A stretch of DNA of 20,012 nucleotides from Botryllus schlosseri (lineage: Eukaryota; Chordata; Ascidiacea; Stolidobranchia; Styelidae). Where the stretch lies: contig ATSW01036552.1 in the NCBI GenBank assembly GCA_000444245.1, positions 1 to 20,012 of the forward strand. The letters run 5' to 3'. The translations under genes and the position numbers were made by a program. Below the pieces are notes generated by a model, which saw nothing but the letters and a program-made list of their open reading frames with translations, did no database searches and was not told where the DNA came from. Below, piece by piece: positions 1 to 12,600 of the stretch (its first letter is position 1; every line of letters begins with the position of its first letter).

Positions 1-551
1 CATCAAGTAAATTTCTATTCTAATACAAGCAAATCAAGTAGAGGTAGTTTGAAATCATGCACACTTGAGTAATTAGTGCAAGTACGCAAAAACTAGTTGA
101 GTAATTTGAGAAAATAAAATTACTTCTGTACCGACCACATCTGCTTCAGTAAAGCTTGGAACGTTAATTCGAGTATCAATTGCTGTGATTCAAATCAATT
201 TTTTTTTGCTTATCAATGTTGGGTAACCCTGTTACTAAATATTATTTTATCAACTAGAATTTACATTTCGATACTTCCCAACGTGGGATTAGTTTATCAG
301 AACCATATGAGTTCACTTTGAGGTGAAATTACTGTGTTTTTTAAACTACTATATCGGACTGGAATTACTAGTTTCTTACTGGGCTGAAGTTTGAATGGAA
401 ATATATCAAGTTTATAGAGATATACTCCTCAAGTTATTGCCAATAATTAGGAGTTCTGGTTGGAAAATGTCACATTTTTATATTGGGATGTCATATTAAC
501 GATATTAGTTTGGAAATACGGCATCTTGTCTAAAACATCTGTTTTGTGCAG
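1..551. other. Upstream intron sequence (intron before exon 1)
   Basis: AT-rich, with no exon-like frame. It ends in a TTTTGTGCAG acceptor at 542-551. Loose repeats of TTGAGTAA and CAAGTA between about 1 and 110 are the only visible structure; I make no element call from them. Confidence 0.6.
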
Positions 552-697
552 GGCGGCGGATTCACCAACGTGGCGTCTGTCAAAATCGGCGGGGTGGACT
601 GTTCTGTCACTTCCTCCGGTTATGGATCGGTTGCCTGCGTCACCGGGGCTTTGCTGGCTGGAAGCTACGACGTCGACGTCACTATGAACAATAACGG
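552..697 (+). CDS. PKHD1L1: PKHD1L1-like exon 1: C-terminal part of an IPT/TIG repeat
   Basis: Opens at phase 0 after TTTTGTGCAG and reads GGGFTNVASVKIGGVDC, then VACVTG...AGSYDVDVTMNNN. These are the later strands of an IPT domain with its typical cysteine pair. The domain's N-terminal strands must lie in an upstream exon outside the window. It ends in phase 2 at the donor GTGAGT (698). An upstream frame running through the intron from about 460 is not coding. Confidence 0.88.
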
Positions 698-3600
698 GTG
701 AGTTTTGATGTTGGATACCCATTTTCAGTATTTAATTTCCGTTGAACTAATCACAATTCTTATTTTTAGAGTTGACTTGGACGCCGTTTGTATAGCTGCG
801 TCTTGCGAATTTGAATACACGACTTCGGCCACAATTACCTTGCAGTCGATTGCACCTGATGCCGTCAGCGGCCAAACGGAGTTCACTATCGCGTGGAACG
901 GTGCGTATCACATCCAGGGGTAGTTGAAGTTGTCATTAGTGGTCATTGCCGGCACTCGAGTAGAAGTAATGCTGGAAATTTCTGCTCGATTACAGATTGA
1001 AGTCGCTGGTTTTCGGAACCACCCATAACTATTTCAACTAGTAGAAAACTCATTAAAAGTGGGAAAAGTTCAATTTTGGAACATTTAATCTGTTGACACT
1101 GAGGGTGGTGTTGTTTTACTCATCAAAATGATGCGAAAATAGCTAAAGGAAATATGTCGTTCACGCCAAGGTGGTTTCGATACCACGTTCAACGGAAGAT
1201 GTTAAGTTGGGAGATTTATGTCAAATTTGGGCCTAGTGTATTCTATTTCTTTAAGACAGAAATAGATCATATCTAACAAGGTTCTATACATAAGAATAGG
1301 ACATGGTCTAATTCTGTCCTTAAGAAATAGAATACACCAGGCCCGGTTTTTACGTAAATCTCCTGACTGGACATCTTCCGTTGAACGCGGTATCTAAACC
1401 ACCTTGGCGTGTACGACATATTTCCTTCATAACATCGGCTGACAACTATTTAAAGTTTGATCTATGCGTGACTGCTGGAGCGTGAAGTTTTTGTGGAAAT
1501 TTCAATAACTTGCAGCTCCATTTCGGTGGCGTTCTGGAGAAAATGGCTGCGGCCAAAATTTTTTTTTCGTTTTGCCCTTCAATTTGAGGTCACATCATTT
1601 TTAGAGTGCAGTGCCCCTTTAAATCAGAATGGACAGTCCCTTTTATTGGTGCTAGAGAAATGCTGAAACTGAAGTATTCAAAATCTGCTCAGCACAGTGA
1701 ATAAACCATGCGTATTACAGGATTAGCATCAGATACGGTCGAGGTCAAGCTTGGAACAGTGGTTTGCACCAGCACCGAAGTTGCGGACGCGCACGTAAAG
1801 TGTTCAGTGGACGGAATGCCGGCCGGAACATACGATGTAACAATGAATATCGATGGAAAAGGTGAATTCCTGCGTTTTCAGGGCGCCCAGTAGATGATTA
1901 AGAACATTGTGTTTGCGCAGGATATGCCGACAGCTCTCTGACTGTTAGCAGTGCGGCTGTGCTAGACTCGGTGAGTCCAAGTGCGGGGAGTGTTAATGGT
2001 TTCACTACCGTCACAATCAACGGTAAGCATCTCAGTTCTTCAAGATATTCATGGTAATTTTCCTCCAGGCTGTTAACATTTTGCTTGTTCAACTCCTGCA
2101 AGGTAGACAAATACCGTGGTTTTATTCGTTCACAGCAACTTTGCGCTAATGCTTGAAATCAGGTGATCGCAGCGATATGACCGCGTGTCAGAGACGCTAT
2201 CATCAAGTCAGATGTAGTTGTGAGGGAGTTTACGGTGCATAAATACAGTGCATCTGTGTATCAAGAGAGATAGTCGTCGCACAAACCCAAAAATTTTGTG
2301 CAGGTTGGCAGCAGTGGGTGTTGATGATTTTTCGATATAAAAAGACGCAACAAGCAACACCCACGACGCAACAGTAACAATATAGGTAAATTATGGTCGC
2401 CATACTTTTGGAGGATTTGTCATCTTTTAATAAATTCAAAGTGTCCTCGGAGGGTGCCTAAATGTCCTCTTTTTTGGGAATTTGTCCTCTTTTTCTAAAA
2501 AAGTATGAAATGCGATCAAAAACTTGGCCACGGCGCAGCGAACGTCGGAATCGTGTAAAACGGGAGTCGAGTCAAAGTGATGACTAGGGCGATTTTTTTT
2601 ACTTAAAGAACGGAAGATTTTGACCTAAAAAAAGTTAAATTTAACCAAATTTTGACCTCACGTATGCAAATTAAGTGTTTTCGCACATAATGTTAAAATT
2701 GTACTACTTATCTTCTTTTCTGGTTGGAACTGTCTGTCCTTACAAAGTAGATTGGCGTGAAAAAAACGTTTTCGGCTCAAAAACTGACAAATTTTTACAT
2801 GAAAAAAAACTTTATTTTTACGAAATCTGGCCCTATGAAGAATTCCAGTAGTTACATTGCGTATTATGGTGGAAATAATTAAAATTTGTTGTAGTACAAC
2901 GAAAGATGCTTTCCTACATTCTCGGGTAGAAAGTGTCTGTCCTTACTAAGTAGCTTGCCAAGAATGGAAAGAGAACGTTCAACAGCAGCAGTTGTTGGCT
3001 GACTACACTGAAGTTGTGCGTACACTGCTGGTGACACACCGTGTTGCTTCATTCTGACAATGTTGTCTACATCACAATTTTTCAGCTTGCGCTTCTTGAT
3101 ATAAGAACCATGCAATGTCCAAGCAGTCTTGCTTCAGTTAGGATATTGCGGTACGTTGACCATAAAACCATGTCACTATTTGTTTCATATGACCATTTAT
3201 GATTCACAATGAGCAGACGATGGGGGCCGTTTACAATGGTAGGCCTATAATGTAGGCTACAAGCTGTAAAATATCAAATGATAAGTTCACCGACAGCGAA
3301 AAATCTACGATCAAACGAAATGCAGAAGTCAAAAAATGTTTGACTTTGTAAACAATTTTGACCTAACGCTACAATTTTGACCTAATTTTGACTTTTTTTG
3401 ACATATAAAAAAAAATCGCCTTAGTGATGACCTTCTTTTAGTCAACACAGTACTATCGGCCGAAAAGTTTTCGAAATCACCAGCTTTCTTCTCCGGTGTA
3501 GGAGATTTCAAAATTTTTGAAAAGTGTCCAGTTTTCGGATCTCAACATATGGTGACCCTACGGCGAATGCCAGCTATGATACTAGATTGAACCCTCAGTA

Positions 3601-6600
3601 TGAAATCATGATACGACTATGACAGTTCAATAGTAGTAATCCTTTTTGAGAGTGCTACTCTGCGTCCTAAAATAGCCCTGTTACCGCAGATATTGTTTTA
3701 TATCTATATGGAATTCCTTATTGTGCATTGTTGTATGTTTTAAGGCAATGGATTCGATCCAGACGCCGCCGCTGTGACGCTTGGCGCACTTGCGTGCGAA
3801 GTACAGTCAGCTACCACCAACACTATCGTGTGTGTGACCAGTCCGTCTTCCCAAGCCGAAACCATGAATGTGAACGTTGCGTCTTTCGGCGCGTCGGAGC
3901 AGCTGCAATTCGCGTACGAGACTGGAATCACGCCTGAAGTTACCGCCATTAGCCCGTCGGAAGGTAAGTTGTATTTGCCATAGTGGTTGTTTTAAAAACT
4001 GCGCATACTCGGATACAGAGATTTTCGTTAACGAAGTATTGCTTGTTCTGAGTGCTCGAATAGTCTTTGCCTGCTGGCACTAATTGCTCACTGGATAGAT
4101 GTTTTCTAGTATGGCTTTCACTGTAACTGTGAAGCAAGACTACGAGACTACTTGCTTTTTTACACTTACATTAGAAAGCAGTAACAGGATTGATTTGCTC
4201 CAGTTTTATAGCAAAATTGTAACAACCAAGACAAAGTAGCTCCCTATGTTACTGTAACTCGACCGGGATTAGGTTTAGCCAAACAATGAGACAACGAGGG
4301 TTGCGAATACGCTACAACTGGCATTGATATTTTTTTCGTGGTTGTACCCAAGTCACAAGTCGAGTCATTATAAATTCGTCAAGTCAGAGTCATGGTATTA
4401 TGACTCGAGTCCGAGTCCAAGTCATTGCGTTGACTGCCCAGTTTTCAGTTAAAGTCTGACTCTAGTCCAAGTCGAGTCAATCCACAGATTGACTCGATTC
4501 GAGTCATTTCCGTATTATTGAGAAAACGACTCGAGTCAATCTTTAAAAATCACGACTCGAGTCAGACTCAAGTCGAGTCATGACTCGAGTCATTACAACT
4601 GTGCCTTTTTGAATCATTTGTGGGGGACCGAAAATGGACTAATTTCTCTTTCAGGCTCACCGGGCGATACCATCACTCTCACTGTCACCGTTGGTACGCA
4701 TACCCAAGAACCGACCATCGAATTTGGGGGCGTAGCTTGCGTCGGCGCTCAGTCGAGCGGAAACACAGTGTCTTGCACTCTGGGCAGCAGATACGGCGGC
4801 GACGCCGAGATCTCTGTGGTTTATGCGGAGTTGGGAAAAGCGAACGTAGCCGCCGGCGTGACGTTCGGCTACAGGTTTGATGTGACGCAAAGCAGCCCGG
4901 CTTCAGGTGAGGATTCCGATGCATTTCTCCATTTACTACTCTTCTCTTGAGGTTATGCGCTAGGTTGTGTCGAGTTATGCGCTGCGCTTTTATACAATCG
5001 TATATAGTTACTGGGAGAGCGTATTTTTGCGAATGTTAGGTCATAAATATCTTCTGGGTTCTGGCTTGACATGAAGATCTTAAGGTTCATATCATCCTCA
5101 CCCATCAGTTAGTACTAATATTATTGTGTGTGTGTTTAATATTTACATACTTACCGTGTCTGTTGGCAATGTTTCGGTTGACGAAGCAATATATATCATG
5201 TATCTGTCTCCCTCTCGTTGCAATTTGAAGAGATCGTGCACTGGTATTTCTTGCTTTTGAGGACGTTTAAGACTCGATAAATCGAAATACTTTTAAAATC
5301 GCTCTGAAAGCAGACTGTTGGTGTTATGAAATTTTGCGACAGTCAAGATAATAACTTCATTACTTGCATATCAGAGCCGGCAGTGACTGAAATTTGAAAT
5401 TTAAAAATGATCGTAAACCGAATATGGCCAAAATCAATAAATCCATATACATCCTTACTTTTCATTCGGTGTGCATGCCCGCTTTTTATATCGTCTAGGC
5501 CAGGTGGGTGTCTGGTTTCGAAGACTACTCCAAGTCATTTCGACACCTTACTATCTTTCATTGTGTCGCAGTCTTGCGGTGTATTGGAACGATGAAATTG
5601 TTAACAATAAATTTAATTTAATTCTTTGTAATCCAAATGTATATCCCCGCAGGAAGTCTCGGCGGCTATCAAGAAGTGACGATTACAGGATTCGGCTTCA
5701 CGGAATCGACGACTGTGACAGTTTGCGGGGTAAACGCGCCTACCGTCAACTACCAATCCAGCTCGTCTATTACAATTCTCACACCACCCAACGTCGCAGG
5801 TGAATATTAGATTACGTAAACTCAAAGTATGTAATTCTGCTCCAGGATTCGACTTGTATTTACTTGTTATTTTGGATCATAATGGTCCTGGTTGAATATT
5901 CGTATTTTTGTAGGCGCATGCCAAGTGTCTGTGTCCAACGCCGGACAGTCGGTAGACTCGCCCGATACTTTTACCTACGATGCAAGTTTGACTCCTGAAG
6001 TGACAAGCATCAGTCCTACCACGGGCGGCACTGGTGGCGGCACGGTTTTGACCATCACAGGAACCCAACTCTCGTAAGGCTCTACTGTAGGCTAGTAGAT
6101 GGATGTTCTCTATAAATATTTGTAATGATTTACTCTATAATTACTGCCTGACTCGTGGACTGTGGGTATGATCGCAACCTATATGACATCAAAGTTGAGA
6201 AACAGATTCCTAGAGAACACATAACGTCCACCGTTATCATTTCTATCTGGCAGCTCCTCTTACTGTTATTCTGGAATAGCGGTTATGCATATTGCGTATC
6301 ACAGGCGAAAATAAACAAATTTCGTCCAAAACCCCAACAAAACATCTCTATACATCAACATGTTTGTATCAGCAGGCTATTGGCAATTAGGAAATTAAAT
6401 CGAGTTTGCGTACCGGTAGTAGAATGTTTCATCTCAGATGGCCATTCTGATTACATGAGTTATCAGATTTTAACAGTTATGAAGCGAAACTGTCTCGTGA
6501 TTTCTCTAAATTGAAAATATACAAATTAGGTTATCAACCATTTTGCAAATTTGCCGCGGACCCCCGTTCGAGAACCACTGCTTTAGGCTCTGGGTTTTCT

Positions 6601-9600
6601 GAATTGTAAAGCAGTTCTGTGATGAGTTTCCATCAATTTTATGAGTGAAATTGTCATGAGTGCCGCGTAAAGTGGACTCTTTTTACCAAAAGTAGTTCGG
6701 AATGCTTATACTTGTAGTTGAGTTGAGATACATGGCTTTACACTATTTGAGTGTCAATCTATACTACCTTTTGGTCTCAGGTTGGTTGACCGAGTGACCA
6801 TCGCCGGAAGTGAATGTGTTACATCATCGGTTACCGATACTGAAATTGTATGCACTACTAGCAGCCATACGGGATCTATCAACGCTCAGGTGGGATTCTA
6901 ATAGTATATAATGGTGATATGATTAACCCGTGTAATTTTTAGGTCACGTGCACTACCGCTTCTGGTGGAATTGCCGCTGGTAATGCCGAGTTTTATTACG
7001 TGGATCGTTGGTCGTCGCTGTTTACTTGGGGTGGCGAATCTCTGCCGCAGGACGGTGAATTCATCATTATACAGGAGGTGGGTGTCTCACGTGAAAGTTG
7101 TCATGGTGGAAGCGGTTATAGACGCCAAACTTTAGTTTCGTGCAGAGTCTTATAATAACGCTTCCGATTTGTGACGTTATTGTGACTCGAAGAATGAATT
7201 AGTTCTAGGGAATATTCGAAGAGATTCTTGAACACACAGACCTTCAATATACAATTGAATAACGTGTTCATTAGGGCTCTTCAAAAAATGACTTTTTTCT
7301 CAAATCGCACTGGCTACTTGATAAAATTGTTAAGTTACCTAATTTAAGCCTACACACTAAGTTTGGTTCAATTCCAACCAGTAGCCGCATTGCTACAGGA
7401 GAAGAAAGTTTTTATTTATTATATAAAAATAAATAACAAAAAATTTGAAAATTTTCTGTTCACCCCATGAAAGTGTTAGGCTGTTTATAGAAACGATGTT
7501 CACCAATTTTGGTTCAGTTCCAACCAGTGGAAGCGGAGTTATCCCAGTCGAAAAATTTGGATTATGAATAAAATAGTATTTACGGTGACCAATTCTTTAA
7601 TTATTTATTATGTTGGTGCTCACCGTAAATACTATTTTATTCAAATCCAAATTTTTCGACGGCAATAAATCAAAAGTCACATCACCGAATATGACGTCAT
7701 TGACATGAAAAACAGATGGCTTCGGCTTTTGAAATCTCTGCTACTTGCTGACGGTTAATCCCGACGAGTGTCAGCCGAAAATATTCTTTTTTATTTCGAT
7801 ATGAATATAGTATTCAATTCTTACAAATAGTTTGAAATTTGATAATCATACACTCCTCATCGGTCTTGCACTTGGGATTTCGAATGTTTACCTTTGATAA
7901 ATGGATAAATTGGAAATATCTGTCTGAGAATTTATTGTTGGTTCACTATAATGCATAATAAAATGCTCTGTTTTGCTACTTGCTGTTGTCAAAGTAGTTA
8001 AATGATATCTCAATTTTATTAACACAACAACCTGGGAGACGTATGTATCAAGGGTTGTTATGAAATGGCGTCGTTAGCCCTGTCTAATTAGCAACCCATT
8101 TTGTTGATTGACTAATCAAAAAAATCTGTCGATCTTGCCTCTAAAGTTCAAAATCGTTCGTGTTGACCGTTGGACTAACAGCTTTGTCTCAAATCTAGGG
8201 TCAGACCATTCTGCTCGATACGGAAACTAGCGTCTTGAAGATGCTCCTGATCCAGGGCGGACAAGTTATATTTGAAAACAGCGGCTCGGTGCATTTGCAG
8301 GCCGAAAACATCCTGATTACGAGCGGCGGTTTGTTGCAGGTAAGACTGCGGTCAGTACCCGGCTATGTCTTTACGTTGTCAATTATAACCGCCTCAAATT
8401 ATGGATTGTACTTGGCACTTGCGACTAATCGACGCTTTGATATAGATCGGTACCGAAGAAGAGGAATACACGGCCGAAGCCATGATCACAATGTGGGGTA
8501 ACCTGAGATCCACGGAATTGCCGATATACGGCGCCAAGACTCTGGGAGTGCGGGACGGCCGCTTGGAAATGCACGGGCGGCACATCCAGGACACGTGGGC
8601 ACTCTTGGACTCTACGGCCGCGGCCGGATCCAACCAGGTTACTTCCATATTTTTAATACTCATTCCTGGTTCAGAAATACAAAATATCTTTATGACAAGT
8701 AGGCTACCTTGCATCCTTTTTCCTGTGGCTGTAAATTACTTATGTAGAGTTGTTTTACTGTTATCATGTCGTGATAGGCAGTACTTGAATACTTGACTGG
8801 ATGCCAAGCTTAATATTCGATTAGGTAATCGACTAATCCAGGCTCTTCATTTTATCCGGTCCTAGAAATAACACTGCATTCTTCACTAACATTCTTCCCC
8901 AGGATGCACTAAAACTCTTCTTTGTTGCAAACAACGTGAGGACGGCTCGTTGAAAGTGTCAAGATTTTTTTCGAAACTATTTGACGGCTATCGAATACGT
9001 TAAGATCACTCTGAGTATGCCAGTGTCGTGGTCTGCCGGCAACAAAATTGTGATCGCGTCCACCGGTCATCGCCACAGTCAGATTGAGAATGAAGAGAGG
9101 ACAATCGACACTATTACCGTAACTGGTAAGCCTGACAATGCCTGATAATGCAGTTTTGCATGTCTATATTCTTCTGTTTCGTTACTGTATTTGTTGGCCA
9201 AGACGGAAGTCCGATAAATTGACTTCAACATTGTATTGATTGTGTGGCTAATATTATGATGTTTTTGGAACGAAAAACGATGGTGATGGCTCCTCCGATG
9301 CTACAAGTTTCCTTATTCCTGGCAGTGCAGATAGCTGTTCTGTCTTTATACATCTAAAAATTGGTTGGCGTTTACAGGCGCTGGGAAAACCGTTATTACT
9401 TTGACGGAAGCGTTGGAATACGAGCATCTCGGCGTCACTGAAACGTACACAGACTCGAGCGGAAACAGTCATTCCTTCGACTATCGCGGTATGATGATGC
9501 ATAGTTCGATATTGGAATAATGGCTGGATATTAACCCTTTTTGAAATTGCGACCGTAGAGTTTTTTTCGTTACTGCGAAACTCATATTGACGTGTAGCAT

Positions 9601-12600
9601 AATACTTAATCAGAAGCAGTTTTGTGTGCAATTTACTATTTATAATGCATAATATTTACCGGTTTTCATTAATCAAATGACACCTTGTTAGAATAACACA
9701 CTGAACATTATGCGATTTTAATCGATTGAGTGATAGTAATACTTTTATTTTAAGCGACACACTGAAGTTTTCTATACGCACCAGTTGGGCCTAACCTAGG
9801 GGTTTTCAATCGGTATTCCATAGAGCTCTTTGGTAAATTGTGGATGCAATGGAAGTTTAGTTATATTTGTCATGTTATTCCCGCAAAACATATATTCATA
9901 TTGTCGAATTCTACGTTGGCCTGCATAAAACTTTTCATCTGACTCTGATAAATGAAACATAGTGACAAGTGTGGTGTCACAATGTACAAGTAGTCTGAGA
10001 GGTGAGTCACGACCAAAGAAAAAATAGATCAAAACCTCTTGCCTAACCTAACCTAACCCCTCGATTGGTGCAACTAACTAAAACTACCACAACACATTTG
10101 TTACTCCAATAAATTGTCATTCAGTTGACTGCCTACCAACATACACATGATCTAGAGAGGCTGCGAATATTAACGCATTGACGCACTCTTAAGGTGAGGT
10201 CGGCTTGCTGAGCCGTAACATCATTTTCCGGGGCAGCGAGGAGATAACTTGGTCTGAAACCGTTGAAAGATGCCCGGAGGGATTCGACACTGGGATGTTT
10301 GTGACCCAGACATGTTTCCAAGTGAGTTTTTATTTCTGTTGGTGACAGTAATTGACTTTTTTATGCTGCCTAATGTTGGAAGACGAAAAAATGGTGAAAT
10401 GGTTTGTAGGGTCGATTCGGGGAGGAAGCAGGCTCGGACGAATTCGGCGCTTCCATCATGATCCATTCAAGAGCCCCGAACACCGACCCCAACAACGCCG
10501 TGGCGCAAGCCCGCATAGAATACGTCGAATTGAACTACGTCGGACAAGCGTTCAGACTTGGAAGGTAACGCGTTCGATCGATATATGTGCTGGGCCTTGT
10601 CTTTGAATTTACGATCGCTTTTAGATATCCGATACATTGGCATCTGATGGGTGACATGACTGGGAATTACGTGCGCGGCTGCGCCATTCACAGGACCTTT
10701 AACCGTGCTGTCACTATTCACAGTGAGATGATGGTTTAGGATTGTGTGATTGTGTGATTGTGCAGTTTTCAATCTTGGGAAAACCTCTGTTTTCAAACCT
10801 TTTTATTACACTGTGACACGTTTTGCTGCCTACTACGAAACCTGCTGTTTTTTAATTTATTCTTAAAGCCTCCTTTTCAGACTATGGCGTGTTTGGCTCG
10901 GTTTTATATCAGATTCCAATAATGCTTCTTTAGTCTTAATATTTTCAGTTTTATGGATTTCATTCTTTTTTGTATTTTACTATTTTTATCGGAGTTCATT
11001 GCACTTATAGAAACTCTGTCGGTTTTGGCTAAAATCCAGATTTAACAACATTACTAATTCTATAATAAGTGCATTAGTGGATCATAATGTCTTTGTGGAA
11101 ATTTAGACACTCACAATCTCCTTGTGGAACGGAACGTGATATACAACATCATGGGCGGCGCCTTCTTCATTGAGGACGGTATTGAAACCGGCAACGTCAT
11201 CCAGTACAATCTCGCCGTGTTCGTCAAACAGAGCACCTCTTTACTCAACGATGACATCACACCTGGTAATATTACGCTTCTTTGAAATACCCAGAAAAGA
11301 AAAGGATTTTCGCATATGCTGTTTTATGGTATTATTATTCCGATAAGCCTCTGTGTCTGGAAGAGCGGCTCATGAACTGTGTTATTGATGACTTGCTGTA
11401 AAATTGTTTTACTTGGTCTTCGCTTGTGTATTTGTGTACTATGAAAGAACATACCATTTTATATATATATCTTACATATAAAATATATGATATATTATCG
11501 ACTGACACCAATATGCTACAACATATAATCGATTTTGTAGTTGCATGGAAGGCACCACGTATATATCATTATAATTAGCGTAAGATTTTGTATGGAGCAT
11601 AGTAATTTTCAGAATTATATAACTATATTGTATTGATTGATTGAATTGGGTAGCATGTGGTGCAAAGATCTTTGTTGTGTTATGATCAGTAATCACGATC
11701 CCGTGCTTTGATTAGTTATAATAAATTATTATTCACTAGTATCGAGTATTTGAAATAAATGGATTTTTAAAGAATTTGTTCGAATTTGAAGTGAGTTGTT
11801 TTCAAGTCTGATTTTAATTTGAATTGCGTGCGATTTCGATTCATTTGCAATTTTCATGAGAATTTCAAATTCATGCCAGTCACCATCTTATTTGGACATG
11901 ATTCAAAATAAGTTTTTACTTTGAATTCAAACTCGATATACAATGTCAAATTCAGATGAGAATTTGTTCCTGGTACAGTGTCTTCGTCCTAGAAAGCTTC
12001 AGAAACTTATTGGTTATTGTAAATTTGTAATAAGCACACTGTTTCAGCCGCGTACTGGGTGACCAACCCCAACAACACCATACAGCACAACCACGCCGCC
12101 GGGGGTACCCACTTTGGATTCTGGTACAGAATGCACGAGCACCCGGACGGGCCCTCCTTCGACCCGAACGTCTGCCAGCAGAACGTGGAGCTCGGCACCT
12201 TCCAAAACAACACGGCACACACCCAGGGCTGGTTCGGGCTGTGGATCTTCCAGAAGTATCTGCCCCGAGAGGGGTCCGGGTGAGTGGTTTCGTTGGCGTA
12301 TTAGATTGTGTAGATGTCTGCAACTCTCAAATCTTGTCCAGGTGTGGCGCGGTTGCACCAAGCGCGGCCAAATTCTACACCCTGACCTCGTGGCACTGCG
12401 AGAAAGGCTCGGAATGGGTGGAAGGAGGCGCGATTCAGTTTATCGGATTCAAGTCTGCCAGTCACGAAGACTCGGCCATCGACGTCAAGCTGATTTTCGG
12501 AACCGAGTGGAGCAAGGAGGACCGGGGCTCAATGATTCAGGACAATCTGGTCGTGGGCCGGGCCAACTTTGAGACGGCCGCCGACGAAGGGAGATACGGA

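Larger units (their letters stand above)
2585..3423 (-). mobile_element. Inner hAT-like DNA transposon with 8-bp target duplication
   Basis: This 839-bp element is bounded by perfect direct repeats GTGATGAC at 2577-2584 and 3424-3431, the 8-bp target duplication expected of hAT transposons. Its ends are inverted repeats: TAGGGCGATTTTTTTTAC on the left and, reverse-complemented, TAAGGCGATTTTTTTTTA on the right. Several ATTTTGACCT motifs lie just inside both ends, as is usual for subterminal transposase-binding repeats. It carries only the C-terminal fragment of a minus-strand transposase, so it is an internally deleted, non-autonomous derivative. The superfamily call rests on both the target duplication and the transposase tail. 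Confidence 0.85.
2392..3560. mobile_element. Outer hAT-like element, interrupted by an inner element
   Basis: The ends are imperfect terminal inverted repeats. The left end reads TATGGTCGCCATAC from 2392; the right end, reverse-complemented from 3560, reads TAGGGTCACCATAT. Without the inner insertion (2585-3423 plus one target duplication) the element is about 320 bp, so it is a short non-autonomous copy. The flanks AGGTAAAT (2384-2391) and CGGCGAAT (3561-3568) match at 5 of 8 positions, possibly a decayed 8-bp target duplication. The TAGGGT(G/C)ACCATA type of terminus is common among hAT elements. It contains no convincing coding sequence. Confidence 0.6.
2023..3744 (+). other. Intron 4 (1,722 bp), largest intron, with nested DNA transposons
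   Basis: Donor GTAAGC, acceptor TTTTAAG. The middle (2392-3560) is made of two nested hAT-like elements, listed separately. 2040-2390 and 3561-3744 look like plain intron; no exon was found. Confidence 0.75.
7217..7838. mobile_element. Rearranged copy of the intron-29 inverted-repeat element
   Basis: The left edge (AGATTCTTGAACACACAGA, then TTCAATATACAATTGA) matches about 18041-18077. 7682-7710 (AATATGACGTCA...CATGAAA) matches the inner left arm near 18183. 7730-7820 (TTGCTGACG...GAGTGTCAGCCGAAAATATT, then TATTCAATT) matches the right arm at about 18460-18536. The order is kept, but the middle is deleted and other sequence lies between 7274 and 7672. This is an old, interrupted relative of the element in intron 29. 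Confidence 0.6.
7078..8198 (+). other. Intron 10 (1,121 bp), mosaic of inverted-repeat elements
   Basis: Donor GTGGGT, acceptor CAAATCTAG. It contains a broken-up copy of the inverted-repeat element also seen in intron 29 (about 7217-7838) and, inside this, a near-perfect hairpin at 7547-7660. 7840-8190 is AT-rich with nothing recognised. Confidence 0.7.
9489..10193 (+). other. Intron 14 (705 bp) containing a hAT MITE
   Basis: Donor GTATGA, acceptor CTCTTAAG. The MITE occupies 9797-10040. The rest is AT-rich with no exon; the long minus-strand frame at 9254-9631 runs over exons 13-14 antisense. Confidence 0.75.

Noticed and set aside
3329-3511. Minus-strand 60-codon frame as the N-terminus of the hAT transposase
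   Set aside because: It crosses the boundary of the inner element at 3423, so it is made of two different elements.
6155-6514. 119-codon plus-strand frame in intron 8
   Set aside because: No domain or family motif, no splice signals joining it to the gene, and AT-rich composition unlike the exons.
8896-9004. CCCCAG at 8897-8902 as the acceptor of exon 13
   Set aside because: The frame from 8903 that would join the G8 sequence meets a TGA before 9005, and the sequence lacks family similarity. The TTAAG acceptor at 9004 gives SNQITL, matching SNQIVL in the second G8.
10041-10059. CCTAA repeats as an interstitial telomere (also GTTAGGTTAGGGTTAG near 19119)
   Set aside because: Only about three units each; too short to distinguish from chance or target-site sequence.
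12007-12361. Long minus-strand frames opposite exons 19 and 20
   Set aside because: They lie antisense to strongly conserved coding exons in GC-rich sequence and show no domain of their own.
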